From positions 52,088 through 116,087 of the forward strand of contig CAAGHP010000003.1 in the NCBI GenBank assembly GCA_900769705.1: DNA of 64,000 nt, written 5' to 3'. The position numbers and the translations under genes are program-made. The stretch is from Alphaproteobacteria bacterium (GTDB lineage Bacteria; Pseudomonadota; Alphaproteobacteria; RF32; CAG-239). Within the stretch, counting starts at the first letter, position 1; each line of letters starts with the position of its first letter. Below, one piece after another: positions 32,779 to 41,519 of this stretch. The notes beneath the pieces were generated by a model, which ran no database searches, was not told the origin of the DNA, and saw only the letters and a list, made by a program, of their open reading frames with translations.

Positions 32779-33618
32779 ATGGAAAAAACACAAAAAAAAT
32801 TAGGAATTATTGCCGGCGGCACCGGACTGCCGAAAATGCTTATAGAACACTGCTTAAATACAGGTAGGGAGTTTTATGTGCTGGCAATAGAAGGTAACGC
32901 CGACAAGGCGGTTTTTACTCCGCTTATTCCGCATAAATGGATTCGCATCGGGCAAGCCGGAACCGGTTTTAAGACTTTTGCCGATGAAGGTGTGGAAGAA
33001 GTTGTGATGATTGGCACGATTCACCGGCCGACTTTGGCTGAATTAGTACCGGATTTGCGCACGGCGGCGTTTTTTGCTAAAATCGGAATGAAAGCGCTGG
33101 GAGATGATGGAATTTTGCGCGCCCTGATTAAAGAAATAGAGGCTGAAAATATGCGAGTCGTCGGTATTCATGAAGTTATGCCGGAATTGCTGGCCAAAGA
33201 GGGCGTTTTGACTAAGCATAAACCGGATAAACAGGCCGAAGCAGATATTGAACGCGGCGTGGAAGTCGGCTTGGCGCTGGGGCGGTTAGATGTCGGGCAG
33301 TCGGTTATTGTGCAGCAAGGGCTAATCTTAGGTGTTGAAGGTATTGAGGGAACAGATGAGCTGGTGCGCCGCTGCGGTGTCTATCAGCGCAAAGGCGCGG
33401 CCGGAATTTTGGTTAAACTGCGCAAGCCGCAGCAGGATTTGCGTATAGATTTGCCGGCTATCGGTACACGGACGATTGAAAATCTGCATAATGCCGGTTT
33501 TCGCGGTTTGGCCGTTCATGCCGGAAATGCGCTTATGGTTGATGCCGAAGAAGTTATCAAATTAGCCGATAAATACGGAATGTTTATAAAAGGGATTGTC
33601 CCTGAGGAGAAAAAATAA
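32779..33618 (+). CDS. lpxI: UDP-2,3-diacylglucosamine pyrophosphatase LpxI
   Basis: 279 residues. Hydrolyses UDP-2,3-diacylglucosamine to lipid X; LpxI replaces LpxH in Alphaproteobacteria. Starts MEKTQKKLGIIAGGTGLPKM, with MIGTIHRPTLAELVPDLRT, GDDGILRALI and GTDELVRRCG as in the family. The frame is open to 32683 but the ATG at 32779 aligns with family starts. The stop overlaps the lpxB start (TAATG). Confidence 0.95.
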   Translation: MEKTQKKLGIIAGGTGLPKMLIEHCLNTGREFYVLAIEGNADKAVFTPLIPHKWIRIGQAGTGFKTFADEGVEEVVMIGTIHRPTLAELVPDLRTAAFFAKIGMKALGDDGILRALIKEIEAENMRVVGIHEVMPELLAKEGVLTKHKPDKQAEADIERGVEVGLALGRLDVGQSVIVQQGLILGVEGIEGTDELVRRCGVYQRKGAAGILVKLRKPQQDLRIDLPAIGTRTIENLHNAGFRGLAVHAGNALMVDAEEVIKLADKYGMFIKGIVPEEKK

Positions 33619-34772
33619 TGAAATATTATCTGATAGCCGGAGAACCATCCGGAGATTCTTTGGGCGCTCGTTTAATTCAGGCCTTACGACGCAAGGATAA
33701 AAATGCCGAATTTTACGGAGTCGGAGGTGAAAGTATGCAGGCTGAGGGGGTAAAATCTTTATTTAATATCAGCGATTTGGCTATTATGGGATTAGCCGAG
33801 GTGATTCCCAGTATTCCGCGGGTGTTGCGCCGTATCAATGAAACCGTTTCAGATATTCAAAGAGTGCGTCCTGATGCGGTAATAACTATAGACAGCTGGA
33901 GTTTTTCTGCGCGCGTGCATAAAAAATTACGCCGGTTAAAGTTAAATATTCCGCAGGTACACTATGTGGCGCCGCAGGTTTGGGCGTGGAAAAAGAAACG
34001 CGCCCGCACTATGCATAAATACATTGATTTGTTGCTGACTTTGTTCCCTCAAGAGCCAAAATATTTTACTCCATATAATTTGGCAACCGAATTTGTCGGA
34101 CATCCGGTTATTGAAAGCGAGGTTGTCAACGGAGTTAAAGGAGATTTCAAAAAACGTCATCATATTCCGGAAGAAAATCGCTTGCTGTTGGTGCTTCCGG
34201 GGTCGCGCCATAATGAAGTGGAACGCTTGTTGCCGACGTTTTTAGAAGTGGTAAAGCAGCTGCACGAGCGCTATAATGATTTTTCTTTTGTCATTCCGAC
34301 AGTCAGCACAGTTGCCGCGCAGGTTAAGGAGATGGTAAAGCAATCCGGTTTGCCGATAGAAATTGTTGAGGGAACAAAAGAGCGCCATGACGCCTTTAAG
34401 AGCGGCGATGTGGCGATTGCAGCGTCAGGTACGGTGGCGCTGGAATTGGCGATTGTCGATGTTCCGCACATTATCGCTTATAAAGTTCCAAAGCTGACCG
34501 AATGGCTGGCTCGTCACTTTATCCATATTCAATTTGTAAACTTGAGCAATATTTTGCTGGGCAAAGAGGTAGTGCCGGAATTGCTGCAGCATGATTGTAC
34601 GGTTGAAAAAATAATGTACTATGTTGAGCAGTTTATGAAACATAAGCCGGTTTATAATCAGCAAATGGACGGTTTTGAAAAGGTACGCAAGCTGTTGGGC
34701 ATGGGGCAGCAGACGCCGAGCGATAATGCCGCAGAAGCCATTATAAAGGCGATAAAAAACTATAAAAAATGA
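33618..34772 (+). CDS. lpxB: Lipid A disaccharide synthase LpxB
   Basis: 384 residues, GT-B fold (GT19). Joins lipid X to UDP-diacylglucosamine. Seen: LIAGEPSGDSLGARLI, FYGVGGESMQAEG, HYVAPQVWAWKKKR, LPGSRHNEVERLLP and IAASGTVALELAI. It overlaps lpxI and comEC by one and four bases, so the three are translationally coupled. lpxA is missing from this cluster. Confidence 0.97.
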   Translation: MKYYLIAGEPSGDSLGARLIQALRRKDKNAEFYGVGGESMQAEGVKSLFNISDLAIMGLAEVIPSIPRVLRRINETVSDIQRVRPDAVITIDSWSFSARVHKKLRRLKLNIPQVHYVAPQVWAWKKKRARTMHKYIDLLLTLFPQEPKYFTPYNLATEFVGHPVIESEVVNGVKGDFKKRHHIPEENRLLLVLPGSRHNEVERLLPTFLEVVKQLHERYNDFSFVIPTVSTVAAQVKEMVKQSGLPIEIVEGTKERHDAFKSGDVAIAASGTVALELAIVDVPHIIAYKVPKLTEWLARHFIHIQFVNLSNILLGKEVVPELLQHDCTVEKIMYYVEQFMKHKPVYNQQMDGFEKVRKLLGMGQQTPSDNAAEAIIKAIKNYKK

Positions 34773-36811
34773 GAATTTTCCGCCAAACAGTATCTGAGAT
34801 AAAAGAGAATTTTTTTGCCGAACAGAGTAGATGGCTCGCTTGGGTGCCGTTTTTGTTCGGTTTTGGTATAGCTGTGTATTTTGCTTTGCCGTTTGAACCT
34901 AATTATTGGTATAGTTTAGGCATTTTTGAAGTGACATTGCTGCTGTTTTATCTGTTGCGTCATAAAGGACTGCATCTGCTTTTTACGGCGATACTTTTGG
35001 TTGAGTTCGGTTTTATGGATATTCAGCTGCAAACTTTGCTGAAAAGCCGTAAAGTCACGTTTACTCCGAAAGTTACTGATTATATTAAAGGGCAAATCAG
35101 CGCGGTTTCATATAATGAAAAAGGGCGTAAACGTTTGCTTTTGCAAAACGCGGAAAATTTTGATGAGCCGCTCAATGGAAAATATCGGGTGACGGTAATG
35201 AATGGCGGAAACGCTGATTTTGAAGTTGGACAGTGCGTGGAGCTGGTCGGTACGTTTTTTCCTCCTTCACCGGTGCCTGTGCTGAATGGTTTTCAGTTGA
35301 ATCGAAAATATTTTTATGAGGAAATCATCGGTATCGGCTATGCTAACAGTTCAATATTTGTTATTGACTGTGAACAGAAACAAGCTTCGTCTTTTCGGAT
35401 TCGCCTTAACAAAATCCGCCAGCGGATTACGGACGATGTGGCAAAAATTTTGCCGCCTGATGAAGCCGGAATTGTCGACGCGGTGTTGATTGGCGAACAA
35501 AGCCGTACGCCTAAGTTTATAGTCAATAATTACCGCGATTCGGGACTGGCGCATTTCTTGTCGGTTTCCGGTTTGCACATGGGCGCGATTGCCGGTCTGA
35601 TGTTTTTTGTGCTGCGTTTTTTGTTGGCACTGTTTCCGGCTATAGCTTTGCGGTATGATGTCAAAAAACTAGCTGCTGTCGGAGCGATACTTTTCAGCGG
35701 ACTGTATTTGCTGGTTTCCGGCATGGCTATACCGGCGGAACGGGCGTTTATTATGACAGCGGTGGTTTTGCTCGGCGTTATTTTTAACCGGCAGGCGATT
35801 TCTATGCGAATGGTTTGTTTTGCCGGTTTGATGTTGCTGATAATTTCTCCGCAAGCTCTGATTTCTATCAGTTTTCAAATGTCGTTTGCGGCGGTGGTTG
35901 CCTTAATCGCTTTTTATGAAAAATATGCGCAAAAGATTGCTATATGGTCAGTGAATCGGGGAATTTTCAGTAAAATTTTCTTTTATTTGGCAGGGATTGT
36001 GATTTGTGATTTTGTGGCGAGTTTGGCGACAATGCCGTTTGCCATTTATCATTTTCACCGTGTTTCGGTCTATACAAGTTTAGCCAACTTGCTTGCCGGT
36101 CCGCTGATTGGTTTGATTTTGATGCCTTTGATTTTGCTTTGTTTAGTCGCTTTGCCGTTGGGATTAGCTTTGTATCCGCTGCAAGCTTTGGGGTATGGTG
36201 TGGGCTGGCTTAATAGAATAACCGAATTTGTTTCGGCTTTGCCGCATAGCGTGGTATATGTGGATTCGCTGCCGTTTTGGGGATTCGCACTTATTGTCTG
36301 CGGCGGTTATTGGCTGTGCGTGTGGCAAAGAAAATGGCGTCTGTGGGGGATGCTACCGATTCTGATTGGCATCAGTACTATATTTTTCGGTTTGCAGCCG
36401 GATATGGTTTTTGCCCCCAAAGGCGAGGGGATTGCTTTGCGTAATAAGGCGGGAGAAATGTTGCTTATGCCGCTGAAAACTGATAGCTGGACGGTTTCTG
36501 TTTGGCGTGAAAATCTGCATTTAAAAGAGTTGAATAAAGAACAAAAGGCTGAATTGAAAAAAATTTTTGCCGGCAGCAAAACAGATTTAGAAAATATTGC
36601 CTTAAAGTGCGATGCTGAAAAATGTATCTATCTGGATTCTATTGAGTTTTCCAAGCAAGGAAATATCAGAATAGACGGGAAAAATATTGACAACAGCGAC
36701 GGAGGGTATATCTTTAAGCGAGATAAAACAAAAGTTATGCCGCTGCAGCCGCAAGGTGTTTGCCGGCCATGGCGCGGTTGCATTAAACAAGAAAGGTATA
36801 AAAATGACTGA
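34769..36811 (+). CDS. comEC: DNA uptake channel ComEC
   Basis: 680 residues, inner membrane protein that passes single-stranded DNA into the cytoplasm during transformation. An N-terminal DUF4131-like region with two helices is followed by an OB-like segment and the Competence domain with many membrane helices (FLSVSGLHMGAIAGL, GMAIPAERAFIMTA, SFQMSFAAVVAL). The C-terminus after about residue 560 is short and lacks the full metallo-beta-lactamase domain of Bacillus ComEC, as in many alphaproteobacteria. It starts inside the lpxB stop (ATGA). Confidence 0.92.
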   Translation: MRIFRQTVSEIKENFFAEQSRWLAWVPFLFGFGIAVYFALPFEPNYWYSLGIFEVTLLLFYLLRHKGLHLLFTAILLVEFGFMDIQLQTLLKSRKVTFTPKVTDYIKGQISAVSYNEKGRKRLLLQNAENFDEPLNGKYRVTVMNGGNADFEVGQCVELVGTFFPPSPVPVLNGFQLNRKYFYEEIIGIGYANSSIFVIDCEQKQASSFRIRLNKIRQRITDDVAKILPPDEAGIVDAVLIGEQSRTPKFIVNNYRDSGLAHFLSVSGLHMGAIAGLMFFVLRFLLALFPAIALRYDVKKLAAVGAILFSGLYLLVSGMAIPAERAFIMTAVVLLGVIFNRQAISMRMVCFAGLMLLIISPQALISISFQMSFAAVVALIAFYEKYAQKIAIWSVNRGIFSKIFFYLAGIVICDFVASLATMPFAIYHFHRVSVYTSLANLLAGPLIGLILMPLILLCLVALPLGLALYPLQALGYGVGWLNRITEFVSALPHSVVYVDSLPFWGFALIVCGGYWLCVWQRKWRLWGMLPILIGISTIFFGLQPDMVFAPKGEGIALRNKAGEMLLMPLKTDSWTVSVWRENLHLKELNKEQKAELKKIFAGSKTDLENIALKCDAEKCIYLDSIEFSKQGNIRIDGKNIDNSDGGYIFKRDKTKVMPLQPQGVCRPWRGCIKQERYKND

Positions 36812-37628
36812 AACAGTTGAAAAAACGGAAAATGAAAAAAATCTGCTGACTGCATTTGTGGCAGGTTTCAAAAATATCTTTAACTTTAAAACCCGTGCCA
36901 GCAAATATGATTATTGGGCGTTTGTGTTTGCCAATATTCTGTTTAGTTTGATTTTGCTTGTTGCCGGAATGCTTTTGTCGCCGTTATTCCCTATAATGGT
37001 ACTGTATGGAGGCATAATTATATACTATGCGTATTCAATAGTGGAGACCATTGCGGTATTGGCTTTGTCGGTACGCCGTTTGCATGATACAAACCACAGC
37101 GGTCAGCTTTTATGGCTGCCTGTTATATTCGGTTTTTGTATGATATTGGGCATAGTGCTTGATACAAAATTACAAGCCGTAGTTTTTGGGACGGCTCTGA
37201 TGGCTGCTTCTGGTATTGCTTTTTTAGGTGTTATCGTATGGCTGTTCATCTTATATTTGCGTAAAGGTCAAGCTGAAGAAAACAGATTCGGCAAGCCAGT
37301 GGAAGAAGACTCAAAATATGACAAATTTGCCAATCTTTATATTATTTTATATGTTTTGATAAGTATTGCAGCTGGTGTTGCTAATTATATATCAGATAAC
37401 AATAGCAAAAACGTGGATGCTATATATGCAGTTTCTAGTGAAACTTCTGCCGATACTGTCGATGCAAATACGGATTCTAATGCCGACACTGATACTGATA
37501 CAGATACTGATGCTCAAGAGCCGACAGCTGCAGAGCCGGCAGAGGCTGAAACGGAAACGCAAACGCAAACCGAAAATTCTGCTGAAGTGGAAACTCCAAA
37601 TATTCCGATGCATGAAAGTGCAGAATAA
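36804..37628 (+). CDS. DUF805 membrane protein with acidic low-complexity tail
   Basis: 274 residues from the ATG at 36804, which has AAAGG upstream and overlaps the comEC stop region. The first 180 residues match DUF805: YDYWAFVFANILFSL and SVRRLHDTNHSGQLLWL with four membrane helices. After a further helix (about 180-205) comes a 70-residue tail full of Asp, Thr and Glu (DTDTDTD, TETQTQTE). The DNA of the tail is a simple-sequence stretch, so its length could vary between strains. Function unknown. Confidence 0.8.
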   Translation: MTETVEKTENEKNLLTAFVAGFKNIFNFKTRASKYDYWAFVFANILFSLILLVAGMLLSPLFPIMVLYGGIIIYYAYSIVETIAVLALSVRRLHDTNHSGQLLWLPVIFGFCMILGIVLDTKLQAVVFGTALMAASGIAFLGVIVWLFILYLRKGQAEENRFGKPVEEDSKYDKFANLYIILYVLISIAAGVANYISDNNSKNVDAIYAVSSETSADTVDANTDSNADTDTDTDTDAQEPTAAEPAEAETETQTQTENSAEVETPNIPMHESAE

Positions 37629-37683
37629 TAAAAAAATGCTTGCAAAGGACGTGGTTTTACGTTTTAATGCAAGCATTGATTTT

Positions 37684-37757
37684 GCGGATGTAATTCAATG
37701 GTAGAATAGAAGCTTCCCAAGCTTATAACGGGGGTTCGATTCCCCTCATCCGCTCCA
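37684..37757 (+). tRNA. tRNA-Gly (CCC)
   Basis: 74 bases including CCA. Acceptor GCGGATG/CATCCGC, short D arm ATTCAATGGTAGAAT, anticodon loop TTCCCAA reading CCC, T arm GGGGGTTCGATTCCCCT. One G-A mismatch closes the anticodon stem (27-43); otherwise all arms pair. Its 3' end is partly duplicated 192 bases downstream. Confidence 0.93.
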
Positions 37758-37837
37758 AAAAACAAAGCCACCCGATAGGGTGCTTTTTGTTTTTTATATA
37801 GAGGGGAATCGAACCCTGAGAGGGCTTGAGGAAAAAC
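37740..37837 (+). repeat. tRNA-Gly 3'-end direct repeat, copy 1
   Basis: From the T-arm 3' strand of tRNA-Gly through its terminator (CACCC-GATA-GGGTG at 37769-37782) to GAGGAAAAAC. It recurs at 37932-38030 with two substitutions and one extra T. Both copies also contain the reverse complement of the T arm (GAGGGGAATCGAACCC, 37801-37816 in this copy). Confidence 0.85.
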
Positions 37838-37931
37838 ATCTATCCGGTGGATAGATGTTTGCCGACAAGGCGCAGATTGCCAAAGAGCAAGCAAGCGACA
37901 GCGAAACGCGGCGATTTGCAGCAATCAAGTT
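37838..37931. other. Spacer between the two tRNA-Gly repeats
   Basis: 94 bases with the hairpin ATCTATCC-GG-TGGATAGAT near its start and no convincing gene. If the repeats are attachment sites this is what remains of the insert. Confidence 0.5.
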
Positions 37932-38030
37932 TTCCCCTCATCTGCTCCAAAAAACAAAGCCACCCGTTAGGGTGCTTTTTGTTTTTTTATATAGAGGGGA
38001 ATCGAACCCTGAGAGGGCTTGAGGAAAAAC
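37932..38030 (+). repeat. tRNA-Gly 3'-end direct repeat, copy 2
   Basis: Second copy of the repeat starting at 37740, including the last 16 bases of the tRNA with one change (CATCTGC for CATCCGC) and the terminator with one change in its loop. It does not include enough of the tRNA to fold, so it is not a gene. Confidence 0.85.
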
Positions 38031-38109
38031 AACATATTTTTACCTTGCGTTTGCGGAGATTATGGCGAATTTCGGCGGGGCACTGTTTCAGTATAAAGAG
38101 GTGACTTCT

Positions 38110-38187
38110 ATGCAAATTTTGCAGATGTGTCGCAAATGTCAAGATCATCCTTATTGCAGTATACAAGTACAGCTTAATCCCAATTAA
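38110..38187 (+). CDS. Possible 25-residue cysteine peptide
   Basis: MQILQMCRKCQDHPYCSIQV and five more residues, with three Cys. AGAGGTG lies seven bases before the ATG, which is why I list it. No promoter or terminator of its own is clear, and it sits in the 500-base region after tRNA-Gly where I see no other gene. It could be chance. Confidence 0.25.
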   Translation: MQILQMCRKCQDHPYCSIQVQLNPN

Positions 38188-38204
38188 AATACCGGTTGAT
38201 AAAA

Positions 38205-38238
38205 TAAACCCCGCCAAAGCAAGCGCTTTAGCGGGGTT
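38205..38238 (-). terminator. Terminator of the aminotransferase gene
   Basis: AACCCCGC...GCGGGGTT hairpin with an inner AAGC/GCTT stem, 20 bases past the stop on the minus strand. Confidence 0.85.
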
Positions 38239-38257
38239 CAATGTTGCAAGCCGTAAA

Positions 38258-39418
38258 TTAAGCGGCTTTTTTCATTTTTTCAGCAGCAAATTCGTTCATT
38301 TTGCTGATAACGTATGATTGCTCTTCTTCTGTAAGGTAAGGAGTCATCGGAATGCTGCAAACGGTTTTAGAAAGTTTTTCGCAAACCGGCAAAGAACGAT
38401 TGTTCCATTTTGCGTATGCAGTTTGGGTGTTTACCGGACGAGGATAGTAAGCGCCGCACGGAATGCCGTTGGCTTTCAAATAATCCATCAACTCATCGCG
38501 GTCTTCGCAGTTAATGGTGTACAAAGCATATGCGGATTGGCATTTTGGTAAAATCTGCTGTTTGTTAAAGTAAGGGCTTAACTCTTCGTCATAGCGTTTT
38601 GCAACTTTGTAGCGGTCTTTCAATTCTTGTTCAAATACTGTCAATTTCAGGAGTAAAACTGCAGCTTGGAAAGAGTTCATACGGCCGGTCATACCCAAAC
38701 GAACGTTGTCGTAGTGATCTTCAGGGCTCATACCGTGAACGCGGCAGGATTTAACCAATTCATTTTCTTCGTTGTTGTTAGTAAACACAGCACCGCCGTC
38801 ACCATAGCAGCCCAATGGTTTTGTCGGGTAAAATGATGTTGCTGTCATGTCGGCGATAGAACCTGCGTGTTTTCCGTGGTAAATAGAACCGAAAGACTGG
38901 CAAGAGTCAGACAAAACTTTCATGCCGTTTTCATGTGCGATTTTGCAAATTTCATCATAGTTGCACGGAGAACCGAAAATATCAACGGCAACAACGGCTT
39001 TAAGGTTTAATTTGCCTTCTTTTTTGACTTCGGCAATAGCTTTTTTCAAATCTTCCGGATTCATGGTGTAGGTATTCGGGTCTGAGTCTACAAAAATCGG
39101 AGTAGCGCCCAGCAAAACCGGAGCTTCGGCCGAGGCGACAAATGTGAAAGATGAAACAAATACTGCATCGCCAGGTTTAACGCCCCAAGCCATCAGGGCA
39201 AGAGTAAGGGCATCGGTGCCGGAACCGCAGGTTGAGCAATATTTTGTACCGGCAAAATTTGCTAATTTTTCATCTAATTCTTTAGTTTCCGGACCTTGGC
39301 AATAAGCGCCGTGATTCAAAATTGTTTTGAAAGAGTCTAAAAATTTTTCCTGACCAATAACTTTTTGAGCAGTTGCGCAGTCAAACAAGTTGATTTTGGT
39401 AGATGGTTTATTTGTCAT
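38258..39418 (-). CDS. DegT/DnrJ/EryC1-type sugar aminotransferase
   Basis: 386 residues, PLP-dependent aminotransferase fold. GSGTDALTLALMAWGVKPGD binds the cofactor phosphate, VAVDIFGSPC and LSDSCQSFGS line the site, and the Schiff-base lysine lies in SFYPTKPLGCYGDGGA. Members aminate nucleotide-linked keto sugars for LPS, capsule or glycan synthesis; WbpE and PglE are relatives. AAGGAAG precedes the ATG. No other sugar genes adjoin it, so the product sugar is unknown. Confidence 0.92.
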   Translation of the reverse strand: MTNKPSTKINLFDCATAQKVIGQEKFLDSFKTILNHGAYCQGPETKELDEKLANFAGTKYCSTCGSGTDALTLALMAWGVKPGDAVFVSSFTFVASAEAPVLLGATPIFVDSDPNTYTMNPEDLKKAIAEVKKEGKLNLKAVVAVDIFGSPCNYDEICKIAHENGMKVLSDSCQSFGSIYHGKHAGSIADMTATSFYPTKPLGCYGDGGAVFTNNNEENELVKSCRVHGMSPEDHYDNVRLGMTGRMNSFQAAVLLLKLTVFEQELKDRYKVAKRYDEELSPYFNKQQILPKCQSAYALYTINCEDRDELMDYLKANGIPCGAYYPRPVNTQTAYAKWNNRSLPVCEKLSKTVCSIPMTPYLTEEEQSYVISKMNEFAAEKMKKAA

Positions 39419-39525
39419 AATATATCTTCCTTATAAAAAATGTTTTTAACTGTTTTGCAGGTTACACTGATTCGGCAGGCTGTGCAACACACAAAAAGTT
39501 ACGGTTTTGTAACATTGCGGCAAAT

Positions 39526-39558
39526 AAAAAAAGACGATGCACAAAGCACCGTCTTTTA
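39526..39558 (-). terminator. Terminator of the outer membrane barrel gene
   Basis: AAAGACG-ATGCACAAAGCAC-CGTCTTT hairpin followed by T residues on the minus strand. Confidence 0.85.
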
Positions 39559-39576
39559 AACTCTAACTCGTTAAAA

Positions 39577-40176
39577 TTAGAAAGTATATCTAACACCGAG
39601 CATAATTTCATGATCGCGGGCAGTCAATTTAGAAACGCTGCTGCCGTTGTTCTTGCGGATACGACCTAAGTCAGCATAACGATAGCCTGCGTCAACAGTC
39701 CAATGAGAGTTTACATCGTATGCGATACCGCCCATAACTTGCCATGCCAAATTGTAAACAGATTTAGCCTGTTCACCGTTGTCAGCTTTCAAATAAGCAG
39801 AACCCAAACCGGCACCAACGTATGGAGTCCAAGGTGTGCATGTCAGGTAATCAAAATAAGCATTAGCCATTACAGAGTGCTTATAAAGTCTGAAGTGAGC
39901 CAAACCATCGTTGTAGTTTCTTTTAATGTCGCGGGAATTATTCAATTCCAATTCGCCACGAACATAACCGGCTTGAACACCGTAAGCAACGTGTGTGCCG
40001 AACAATTCTTTGTTGAATTTACCGCGGGTTAATTCAGCTTCGTTAGCAGTAGCTTGTTTTGTATTAACTTTGTTGAAGTCATAAGAAACTTTACCGGATA
40101 CATACTGATTTACTTCAGCTTGCGCATTAACGCTGAGTAAGCAGGCAACACCGGCCAATAACAAAAATTTTTTCAT
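39577..40176 (-). CDS. Small outer membrane beta-barrel protein
   Basis: 199 residues with a clear signal peptide (cleavage after NAQA near residue 20). The mature part alternates polar and aromatic residues as in eight-strand barrels of the OmpA/Opa type, includes WTPYVGAGLGSAYLK and VDAGYRYADLG, and ends in the outer membrane signature GVRYTF. Function unknown; such proteins are abundant surface or adhesion components. AAGGA precedes the ATG. Confidence 0.85.
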   Translation of the reverse strand: MKKFLLLAGVACLLSVNAQAEVNQYVSGKVSYDFNKVNTKQATANEAELTRGKFNKELFGTHVAYGVQAGYVRGELELNNSRDIKRNYNDGLAHFRLYKHSVMANAYFDYLTCTPWTPYVGAGLGSAYLKADNGEQAKSVYNLAWQVMGGIAYDVNSHWTVDAGYRYADLGRIRKNNGSSVSKLTARDHEIMLGVRYTF

Positions 40177-40339
40177 AGTTTATTCCTTCTAAATATTACT
40201 TTTGAACAACAATATTACTATTCGTATTGTAACAGCGCTAATTTAGAGCTATAAAGTCAAATAGTCAAGAAATATTGTTATAAATTTTGGCAATAATTTG
40301 CGAAAATTTAAAAATCGTGTATACAATAAAGGCAAAAGT

Positions 40340-41050
40340 TTAAAAATAAGTATACAAAATTCGTCCGTTTTTTTGCAGCCAAGTATGTCCTTTTTTCCAA
40401 TCCGGATATAAATTTGCCACACATTGCCAAAATGCCGGCGAATGATTTTGGTGCTTGAGGTGCGAAACTTCATGTGCCATTAAATAGTCTATCACATATT
40501 TTGGGGCCAGTGCTATGCGCCAATTATAGTTTATATTGTTGAGAGTGGAGCAGCTGCCCCAGCGCGATTTGGTGTCTTTGATGCAAATTCCGTTGATTTT
40601 ACAGTCTATTTTGGCGGCAAGAGCTGTCGACAGTTTGTAAAATTCTTGTTCAGCAGCTTTGCGGATGTAGTCTTTAACACGGCGATGTAAAAACTCCGCT
40701 CCGCCCGAAACTATCAGCATGTCGCCGTCCAGTCTTGCGCCGCAGCGGGCATTTTGTTGATGAGAAATTGTCACGTTTTGCCCAAACAATGAAATTGTTT
40801 CGCCATTGCAGAAATATTTTCGCTCCGGCAGTTTGCGCAGCGTTTCCAAAATCCAGTCCATATTTTCGTTTACAAAATTTATGGCGCGTTTGCGGGTACA
40901 GTATTTAGGAATAGAAAGCACCGGAATGTGCTTTTTATTATCTATATGCAGAATCATTTTATGCGAACTTGCCGATTGCACAACTTTTATATCCATGCCG
41001 ACAGCTTCTTTTATGTCAAAGGTCTTGCCAGTCAACAATGTAATCTTCAT
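40340..41050 (-). CDS. YgjP-like zinc metalloprotease (DUF45)
   Basis: 236 residues with the family core IKDTKSRWGSCSTLNNINYN, the zinc site MAHEVSHLKHQNHSPAFW (HExxH) and PDWKKGHTWL. The family is gluzincin-like and largely uncharacterised. The start is uncertain: 41050 overlaps the upstream gene by 35 bases; Met19 at 40996 is an alternative. It ends the dnaB-YcgN-YcgN-YgjP unit. Confidence 0.85.
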   Translation of the reverse strand: MKITLLTGKTFDIKEAVGMDIKVVQSASSHKMILHIDNKKHIPVLSIPKYCTRKRAINFVNENMDWILETLRKLPERKYFCNGETISLFGQNVTISHQQNARCGARLDGDMLIVSGGAEFLHRRVKDYIRKAAEQEFYKLSTALAAKIDCKINGICIKDTKSRWGSCSTLNNINYNWRIALAPKYVIDYLMAHEVSHLKHQNHSPAFWQCVANLYPDWKKGHTWLQKNGRILYTYF

Positions 41051-41519
41051 AATCTTTAACCTTTGTTTCGTTAATCAGCTCGCGGTTGCTCAAATCCATA
41101 CCGGCGTTTTTTACACTGTCAGCCCGGTTAGTCTTCAGCGGATGCCATTCCGGCAAATCATAGCCGTTATCCAAAAGCCAATAAGCGCAGGTTTTCGGTA
41201 GCCAGCGCGGTTTTTCTCTAACAGCGGCCAAATCTATTTTCCGGCAGTCATACATGGCTTCAAAGCGATGTTCATAAATTTTGCAAAGACAGGTTTTACA
41301 ATCCAGAAAACGGCAGCATGCGCTGGTAAAATGAATCTTGCCTTTAATTTCAATTTTATTCAGGCAGCATTTGCCGCAGCCGTCGCATAAGGCTTCCCAT
41401 TCCGCCTCATTCATTTCATCAAGCTTTTTATGTTTCCAAAATTCCGGCTCAAGATTTTTAAACTCGTCGACACGTTGCTGCGGATTAAATTTTGATTCGT
41501 TTAATTCCAGTTCATTCAT
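41016..41519 (-). CDS. YcgN-family (UPF0260) cysteine cluster protein, copy 2
   Basis: 167 residues. Matches YcgN: FWKHKKLDEMNEAEWEALCD, CDGCGKCCLNK, CRFLDCKTCLC, WLPKTCAYWLL and a C-terminal DYIVDWQDL. The Cys pattern suggests a zinc or iron-sulfur site (YkgJ/CxxCxxCC superfamily); function unknown. It overlaps the preceding paralogue by four bases. Confidence 0.88.
   Translation of the reverse strand: MNELELNESKFNPQQRVDEFKNLEPEFWKHKKLDEMNEAEWEALCDGCGKCCLNKIEIKGKIHFTSACCRFLDCKTCLCKIYEHRFEAMYDCRKIDLAAVREKPRWLPKTCAYWLLDNGYDLPEWHPLKTNRADSVKNAGMDLSNRELINETKVKDYEDYIVDWQDL

Noticed and set aside
36804..37628. The 'TDTDTD' DNA stretch in the DUF805 gene as a CRISPR or regulatory repeat
   Set aside because: It is a short in-frame simple-sequence tract of GATACT-like units within a coding region, without spacers.
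37660..37930. Open frames across the tRNA-Gly repeats
   Set aside because: They read through a tRNA and its terminator, so they are not plausible genes.
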